Of a stretch of DNA of 64,000 nucleotides, positions 56,616 to 64,000 are shown in pieces. This DNA comes from Sodiomyces alkalinus F11 (lineage: Eukaryota > Ascomycota > Sordariomycetes > Glomerellales > Plectosphaerellaceae): positions 352,621 to 416,620 of the forward strand of contig NW_021167084.1 in assembly GCF_003711515.1 (NCBI RefSeq), read 5' to 3'. The position numbers and the translations under genes are program-made. The notes under the pieces were generated by a model, which did no database searches, was not told the DNA's origin, and saw only the letters and a program-made list of their open reading frames with translations. The number at the start of each line of letters is the position of its first letter. Positions within the stretch are counted from its first letter, which is position 1.

Positions 56616-59600
56616 TTACGCGAAAAGTTTCAACCCGCTGCCATGCTTGCCAATCTCACAGACCTCACAGACCCTGCAGACGCTTCCCTTGTACTTGGTG
56701 TGGTACTTGGAGCCGTCAAAGGCGCACTCCTCGTACGAAGTGCCACTGTAGATGGGTGTGTAGCTGGCCGCGCAGATCTCGAACTCGGCAAACTGGTCGA
56801 ACTCGATCTCCACGGCATCATGGGGGTTGCGCTCGCATTGCGCCTTTGTCTTCCTGGCCTGTTGAGGAGGGGCCAAGTCAGCACTTTCCACACACCACCA
56901 GCAATCTATGAAGAGGAAAAAAAGGAGAAGAAAAAAGGACAACTCACATTTTCAAGGATCTTGCTCGCGCCACCGTTGGCAATAATCCTGTTGGCAAAGC
57001 TCAGGGCCGAGTTATAGTTCTTGTTCCGCAGCGCCAGGTGCATGGCGCTCAGAAGAGCCAGTTGCCTATGCGGAACCTCAATCTTGGGGATCGTGAAGTA
57101 AGCCGAAAGCTCCAGGCTGCGCTTCAGCTTCTCCGGGTCTTGGGCAACGACGTCCGGAGTGCCCAGGTTTCTCCGGCTGAGCTCGATGCCCATCGCCACG
57201 GTGTACTCGCTGGCCGAGGCGATGAGCTTCTTCGCCTCGTCCACTTCGCTTTCGCTGGAAACGGCGTTCACCAGAATGGCGTGCAGGATGCCCTTGAAGA
57301 TCTTGTAACCGTCATCCAGCCTGTTCGCCTTCATCGCGTCGTAGCCCCTGTGGAGGTCATTCGTGGCGAGGAACTCCAAGTCGCGCGGCACAATGGGAAG
57401 CACCTTCCTGAGGTCTGTCTCGTCGACCGTACGACGGACGTAGTTGACAAGAGGGGGCAGCCCGGCCGAGGCGGGCAGGAATGTCCTCGAAGCCTGGTAC
57501 ACCTCGAGGAACCGAGGCTTCAGCGGCGCAAAGTGGACGGCGCCCACCTGCCTGTTCAGGAGCTGCATGGCCGTCTCGAAGGATCCGCCGGCGACGTGAT
57601 CTGCCGCTATCGGCGAATTGCGAGCCCACAGCTCCGCCTCGCTGCTGCTGGCACCGCCGGCTTCTGTGCTCTCAACGTTGACAAAGTCGCTGTCCACCTC
57701 GGGGACGACGTCCTCGCCCATATCCCAGCCTGCGGCATCTTCGTCGACATCCGCATCGACCAGACCGACATCCCGCTTGGTGGGGCCCTCATCGTCAGCG
57801 GCCTCGTCCAATCCAAAGCCGTTCGCTCCAGCTGCATCGTCCTCCAACGAGAGACCCTCTACCTGCCCGAGGAGTGCCTTCTCAAAGATCGATTGCGACG
57901 TCGCCTTCGTCGGCCAGTTGGACTTGTAAGTAGGCACGACGGGTTTGGGTGGAGTCAAGGGCTCGCCGATGGTGGGCATGGTCAGCTGGTCCTCGGTGAG
58001 GCCAGTGGCTTCGAGAATGGACTGGCATTCCTCCTCGAGGCCATTGGACTTGGCAGTCATATACGCCAATGGGTCTACATGTTGTCAGCAATTAAGTCAT
58101 TTAGGACAGGCAGTGACAAAAGAAAAAGAAGAAGAAGAAGAAAAAAAGGCACATTGTCACACTTACAAAGGTCAATCTCTTTGAACATCTGGATCCTGTC
58201 CTCGACCTCGCCGAGGTACAGCGCATTCTGGAAGCGGGATGTGAAGTCTCCCCGGTGCTCGGCAATCTTCGCCATGCGCGACAGCTTGGAGTGGTCGCCC
58301 GTCGACAGGTAGAGGAAGGAAAGTTTGTCGAACTGCTTCAGTTTCTGATAGCACATCTCGACGATTTGGTGATTGCCGTGCGCCAAGGCCTCAGCGGCCA
58401 GTCTCGACCACAGCTTGGGGCGGTCCAGCTCCTTCGCCATCTCCACGGCAACGTCGAGGTTGCCGCATTCGATGGCCAGCTCGAAGCGGGTGGTCGGGTC
58501 CTGAACGAACTGCAGGGCAATCTCGGGATACCCCTTCTTCTGCAGGTAAGCGATGATGGACTGGCCCACGAGGCTCGAGTTTCGGATGATGTGAAGCATC
58601 TCCTCGTAGTTTCTCTTGACGAGCGCAAGCTTGAAGCGATACTCGGTGGGGTCGATTTGGAGGATCTTGGGCTTGGCTGTGCGATCCAGGCAGTAGAGGT
58701 TCCGGCCCTTGGCGCGAACAAGGTAGACGGTCTGTTCCAGAGTACGCACGATGCCGTTGTCCCCGTTCATGAGAGAATACTTGACGTGGTTCAGGGTGGA
58801 GTAGAGCAGGACGCCCGTGTCGTCCCATGTTGCGCTCTTGATTCTGATGGTCTCGTGCAGGGTGCTGACTTGTTCGAGCGTCTTGGTGACGATGGTCACG
58901 TTGTGCTTGCTCAAAAGTGCGGCATAGAGTCCGTCGTTGGACCACACAACGTACTTGACACCGGCGACGGCGAGCTCGGCCACGCTCTTCTTCTGCTGGA
59001 TGTCGTAGAGGTGGACGTGCGTGGGGGTGAGGATCAACAGGTTGCCGGTGCCGCCAAAGTAGATGTCGGTTGTGCCGACTGGCGGTTTGAAAGACCGCGT
59101 CGTGCTGTTGGACAGATCCTTGATATCGATGACCTGGGTCGACGTGTTCAGGACGGCAAAGCGATTTCTGGCGACAAAAATGGCGGAGTTACCGGATCCG
59201 CGCTTCGACTCGGTGGGTTCGATGGCGCCGGAGCCGTCTCGCGGGAGGTTGATGAGCTCATAAGAGGCGTTGTCGCCGGCCGAAGTCACCAGAATCGATC
59301 GTTCGGCAGGGTTGTAGGACAAGGTACGGGGAGGGCTCCAGGGGCTGCCAAGCTTCTTCAGGGACAGAAGCGTGGGGCTGTCCATGTTCTTCTGGAAGTC
59401 GTAGGACTTGACGTGCTTCTCCTTGGTGATGTAGAAGAGGTTGTTCTGGTACACGGCAGACGCAGGCCGTTCGCGCTCGAGTTTGAAGACCATCACGCCA
59501 TTATCGTGACCAACAGCGAACAGGTTGATCTCCGGATGGGCGGCAATGACCCAGAATCTGTCGTTCTCTCGCTTAAAGGTTTGGACAGCAGTCCTCTTGT

Positions 59601-60721
59601 TCAGGTCCCAGACGCGAATGGTCTTGTCTTCGCCGACGGAAAGGATCAGATCTTGGTGCGGGTGGAAGAGACAGCTCGAGACGTTCTGGAAATGACCCCG
59701 GCAGGTATCGACCTCCCAGGCCTTGGTCTCGCTCATGCGCCAGAGCTTGACGAGACGATCATCGCCGGCGGAAACAATAAGCGGCATGGTGGGGTGGAAG
59801 GCGACCCAGTTCACACCTCGGTCATGGCCTTCGAGGACGAATTTGACGACGGCATCAGTGTTACCGAACATATCAGCCTGGTTCTGATTCGCACGGGCGA
59901 CCTGGTCTTCGTACGTCATGGAGGTCGGGGCCGAGTGTTTCTTCCGCAGGCCGGAGATATCCCAGACGCGGACGGACTGGTCGAGCGAAGCGGAGACGAC
60001 GAGATCCTCTTTGGGATGGAACTGGGCGCACATGGTGTAATGGTTATGACCGGTCATGGTGCAAACTAGAAGCAGAAAAGTCAGCCGACAGTGCGTGCAT
60101 TGGCAATAGGGGGAGAAAGAAGAATAATAAAAAAAGGACATACTCAAGGAGCGGTTCTGCCAGTTCCATATTCTGATGGTCTGGTCATCGGAAGACGAGA
60201 GAATCCAGGGCAGCTCGTGGTGGAAAAAGACGGTTCGGACGTAGTCGAGATGACCATTCAGGGTGAAGAGGCAGCGGCGTGTCTGGTACGACCAGACCTT
60301 GATCTTGTAGTCGTCACCGCCCGAGACAAAAAGGGGTTGGGTCCTGTGAAAGTCGATTCCGCGCACCGGGCCATCGTGTTCCTCGAATCGGTCAATGAGT
60401 GTTCCCATGCGATAGTCCCAAAGCTGAATCGTGGACGAGTGGAGAGCAACTAGAACCCATGTTCTAAGATGACTGTGGTCAGCAGGGTATCATTCTTTGA
60501 GGGCGAAGTAAAAGAAGAAGAAGGAGAAGAGGAGGAAAGAGAAAGAGAAGTAAGCGGCATCAGATCGTACCTCTTGGGATGGAACGCGATGCCCTTGGCA
60601 CGCGACGACTTGGATTCGAACTGCGCGGAGAGTTGACAAGCATATTTCAGCGGTGGGACTCCGGATAAGAGAGGACAATGCAGCGCACCTTAGTCAACAT
60701 AGTACTGCCCGAGGCCTGCAT
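56616..60721 (-). CDS. COP1: Coatomer subunit alpha (alpha-COP)
   Basis: Six minus-strand exons (60721-60689, 60620-60571, 60463-60144, 60065-58167, 58074-56948, 56858-56616) give 1223 residues, the expected size. The first exon is only 33 bases ([11 protein letters not shown]) and joins [17 protein letters not shown]. The N-terminal WD40 propeller is clear: [72 protein letters not shown] and [10 protein letters not shown]. The coatomer WD-associated region follows ([18 protein letters not shown]), then [16 protein letters not shown], and the C-terminal alpha-COP domain ends with [19 protein letters not shown]. Alpha-COP is the scaffold of COPI vesicles that return proteins from Golgi to ER and binds KKxx cargo through its propeller. 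All introns are GT-AG, and four of the five carry a pyrimidine tract soon after the donor. The symbol follows yeast usage. Confidence 0.97.
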
Positions 60722-61624
60722 GTTGGCGGGGAGGTGAAGCCGTAGCTTCGAGCATCCAGCAGCAGGACAGGGGACACCTCAGGCAAAAGACTCGAGTTTA
60801 AGGGAGGGATAGCTGGGTCAATGCAGCTGCAGGTAGCATGAGTGAGAAAATGGAGAATGGCAAGGGTGAGAATGAAGAGGAGGAAAGAGGAAGCTTGCTG
60901 GTGATGCCAAGGAGGGATGGTTGAAAGGCCACTTTCAGGATGCAGTGTTCGTCCTCGGGGGCGGTTGATACGTTTAGGTAGGCGATGATGGTAACGGGAG
61001 TACGAAGTAGTAGCAATTCCGCTTCGTGGCCATCTCCAAACTGTGGGTTGCTGTGGGTTGCTGTGGGTCGCGTTCCTGACATGTCTGTGGCTACAGAGGC
61101 CAGCACTTGGTACGTACCTACTCGGGTCAGTGTTATTCCAGTTCCGAGTCCTCACCGCCTACTTTACCTTTTGCCCCTCAGCTTTGACCAGTTGTTCTGC
61201 GGTGAGAGAATGACACCCTGAGCTTTTAGGTACCGGTACCTATCCGTTATCTTCCCCATATCGGCACACTAAACCATATCAGGACAGCTCGCTCGGGGGT
61301 TTCAGCAAAGGTGTTCACAAGCAACACCAGCAACAACCAACCTCGAATCCCTTGCCCCCCTCCATAATGACGACTAACACCAGGGTCGAGGCATTGCACC
61401 CAGATTACATCCACTCCGCATGATGGTTCTTTCATACGCATAACCTACATAATACCATCATATCAACAGGTGCTGATCTGCTCTGGTTAACTCGCAATCC
61501 CTGGTCACGATGAATTAATTGTTAATTGTCCCTCCTAGCCGTCTCTCTTTCGCAGCCATCCACTGGCCCAGTCTAAACCAGACAGGACGACCTCCTTGGA
61601 GGTCTGTCACTGCCCTCCGGCACC
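60722..61624. promoter_or_regulatory. Shared divergent promoter region of alpha-COP and UGGT genes
   Basis: A 903-base region separates two divergent start codons of early secretory pathway genes. It has TAGGTACCGGTACCTA near 61229-61244 and a GTGGGTTGCT tandem at about 61042-61070. I see no open frame of note and name no specific factor site. A bidirectional promoter is an inference from geometry. Confidence 0.4.
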
Positions 61625-64000
61625 ATGATACGGCTTTCCAAACTTCCATTGGGCTTTGCCCTCTCTCTCCTAGCAGCTATCCATGTTTCCGCTGTTCCTT
61701 CGGTCAACGTGGCCATGAACGCTGCATTCCCAGCTGGCCCCTACCTAATCGAGCTCTTGTAAGGCGCCCGGGGTAGTTTCCAGACAGATAGACAAATCCC
61801 GTCCTTCGTCTTGGCTAACACGTCCACTTTTACGTAGGGAGACGGCAGCCGGTGAAAACGAGACATCATACTTCCCCCTTCTTGACCGCGTGGCCAGCGG
61901 TTATTTCCAAGACGCGACATCGGACAAGGCCCTCTACGAGAAGTTCCTCGAGGTCCTCCAAGAAGATGGACATATTACAAGCACCGAAGCCCTGTCGACG
62001 TTTAAACTAAGTCTCTCCACGAGATCTGCGGCGCCACGAATCGAGGCGCACTATCAATATTACGACACTGCCATCCTTTCGCACCTGGCAGATTCTTCGC
62101 AAGACGGTTGTGACCATTGGGCTCAACTCGATGGACAACAATTCTGCTCTCCCTCGCTGGATTCTCCCCGGCCGTCGCTCCCGGGAGCCATCAAGCAACT
62201 CGCGTTCGACCGCGTGCTGGGCACCGGCAAGGATGCTATCCTCTATGCCGACCCCGCCTCCCCGTCCTTCGGTGCCATGCACGAGATCCTAGCACGGAAG
62301 GCTCGAAATGGGGAGGTCTCGTACCGCCTGCGCTATCGCAGATCCAGTGTCACGAATCTGGAGCCACTTCCTGTCAGCGGCTATGGCGTCGAACTGGCTC
62401 TGAAGAAGACCGATTACATCGTCATCGACGACAGGGAAACCGGGCAAGACGACGCCCAGAAAACCACGGGCACTGAAGTTGTGCTGGACGAAGAGGAAGA
62501 GGTGGAAGACCTCAAACCGCTTTCCACCTCGGAGCTGGGGCCTCTTGGGATCAAGGCTGCATCATTCATTCTGCGGAGCCAGGATCCCTGGGACGCTCTC
62601 CTGAAGTTGACCCAGGACTTCCCCAAATTCTCCACCTCGGTGGCGGCCCACGACGCGTCGGACGAGTTCGTCGCGGCGCATATGCAGAACCAGTTACAGG
62701 TTGCGCCGGGTGGTGTCAATGTCATGCTGATGAACGGCGTGAGGCTCAGTGACCGCCAGTTCGACGCCTTCACTTTGGTCGACAAACTCCGCCAGGAGAG
62801 GAAGCTTGTGAACAGCGTACGAGAGCTTGGTTTCTCCGGCAAGCAAGCAACGTCGCTTCTGGGCCACCAAGAAATTGCTGCCGCTCAGGCCGCTGACGAG
62901 CCCCTGAGGTTCGACTGGCGGGATGAGCAGGAAGATGGCCGCGTTATTATTTGGCTCAATGATCTGGAGAATGACGAGGCCTACAAGGATTTCCCGGCCC
63001 CTCTCCAATCTGTAAGTTGGAACATCCCCTTTCCTTTTTTTCTTCTTCTTTTTTTCTTCTTCTTTTTTTCTTCTTTTCTTCTTTTCTTTGCCTCCCCTTT
63101 CTTCTTCCATCGTTATTCCCCCGTCTTCCCAGTCTCATATCCACTAACAACTACCTTCAGCTTCTCCAGCGTACCTACCCTGGTCAGCTACCTCCTATCC
63201 GGCGGAACGTATTCAATCTTGTCGTTCCCGTGGACTTCACGCAGTCTACTGATCTCAAAGTTGTCAACACGCTCCACGCCTTCGTCCAGCGACGGCTTCC
63301 CGTCAGATTCGGACTGGTTCCCATTGCTGCTACCGAGGACAAGGCCAACCAGGCTCAAATCGTCTACCATTTACTCGAAACCTACGGCATTGACACTTTC
63401 GTCGAATACCTCCAGAAGGCCGTTGGGGATGACTCCCATCCCACCCTCAACCAGACCGCCTTTGACCTGGTCGTCAACGATGCCAAGGTTCTCCCAGACG
63501 GCGCACCGTCTTCGTTTGACCAAGTTATCCAGTCCGAGGATCTCTCTAAGCAAGTTCGATTGGCTCAACACTGGGTCAAGAGGGCCATTGCCGACACCCC
63601 TACACCTACCATGTTCGTCAACGGCCTGCCTGCGTCAAGAGATAACAGCTGGCTCCAGACCATGAGCGCAAAGATCACCGCAGACCTCAAGATTGTTCAG
63701 CAGGCTGTTTTCCGGGGCCTCGTCGGCGAAGATGACTGGGTTCCCGGCCTCTTTCTCCAAGATGCTGTGTCCCGACGCAACCCCTACATCGAAGACACCA
63801 AATCCGTGCAGGTTCTCGATGTCAACAAACTCTCCACTGACCATCGCAATCTCTTCTCCCAGATTCCTATTATTCAGGGGAATCCCGAAGCCACCAAGGA
63901 GAATTGGGCGGTCCTGACTGTCGTCCTTGACGCAACAACGGACCTTGGGAAGAATCTTCTCTTCTCTGCCCTGCAGTTCCGGCGCAATAACCCTGGCATT
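61625..64000 (+). CDS. UDP-glucose:glycoprotein glucosyltransferase, 5' part (runs off the window)
   Basis: Exons 61625-61758, 61838-63011 and 63161 onward are in frame to the window's end, giving the first 716 residues of a protein usually about 1450-1550 long. A signal peptide (MIRLSKLPLGFALSLLAAIHVSA) is followed by VNVAMNAAFPAGPYLIELLET, the typical UGGT start. The visible part contains the thioredoxin-like repeats of the folding sensor: KQLAFDRVLGTGKDAILYAD, PLGIKAASFILRSQDPWDAL, PGGVNVMLMNGVRL, LRFDWRDEQEDGRVIIWLND, RRNVFNLVVPVDFTQSTDL and TPTMFVNGLP. The catalytic GT24 domain lies beyond the window. UGGT re-glucosylates misfolded glycoproteins in the ER lumen so that calnexin retains them. 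Intron 2 (63012-63160) has a long TTC-rich run. The yeast relative is Kre5. Confidence 0.95.

Noticed and set aside
58255..60069. A long plus-strand open frame of about 600 codons opposite the alpha-COP gene
   Set aside because: It is the antisense shadow of a GC-biased coding exon. It has no family resemblance and runs exactly within the alpha-COP exon, whose protein motifs are unmistakable.

Overview
The window looks like chromosomal DNA of a filamentous ascomycete (Pezizomycotina, most likely a Sordariomycete). The genes have short GT-AG introns of about 54-290 bases and GC-rich coding sequence. The families are typical of such fungi: an AA9 lytic polysaccharide monooxygenase, GH3 beta-glucosidase, fungal rhodopsin-like membrane protein, NACHT/STAND protein and chitin synthase activator. 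A retrotransposon carries the CpA-to-TpA scars of repeat-induced point mutation (RIP). I could not name the genus from sequence alone.

Layout. 1-2.1 kb: a decayed DUF2264-type gene facing a frameshifted conserved hypothetical gene, then tRNA-Phe(GAA). 4.6-7.0 kb: a multi-pass membrane protein and a likely 67-residue gene. 7.2-9.2 kb: an AtuA-family protein (DUF1446). 10.9-11.3 kb: a GFA/CENP-V-like zinc protein. 12.44-19.75 kb: a Ty1/copia-class LTR retroelement on the minus strand. It has 196-bp LTRs, a half-initiator-tRNA primer site, a polypurine tract and recognisable integrase, reverse transcriptase and RNase H relics full of stop codons; an apparent extra frame runs antisense near its 3' end. 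20.3-27.5 kb: GH3 beta-glucosidase, acyltransferase-3 membrane protein and an MCT-like MFS transporter. 29.1-32.1 kb: an HNH-like protein and an EI24/RRT8-like membrane protein. 34.5-35.2 kb: AA9 LPMO. 37.1-44.7 kb: a small unknown gene, a frameshifted NACHT-ankyrin protein and a flavin monooxygenase. 46.6-48.1 kb: rhodopsin-like membrane protein. 49-64 kb is a housekeeping block: SKT5/Chs4-type chitin synthase activator with a CaaX tail, proteasome subunit Rpn12, coatomer alpha-COP and the 5' part of UDP-glucose:glycoprotein glucosyltransferase.

Functional grouping. I see no convincing biosynthetic gene cluster. The last 15 kb is enriched for secretory-pathway and cell-wall functions: alpha-COP and UGGT diverge from a shared 0.9-kb region. 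GH3 and AA9 are plant-biomass enzymes. The frame breaks I found all lie in dispensable-type genes (DUF2264, the hypothetical and the NACHT protein), while every housekeeping gene reads cleanly. That favours real gene decay over random sequencing error.

All exon boundaries were derived by hand from frame continuity, GT-AG signals and remembered family patterns. No database search, structure prediction or transcript evidence was available.
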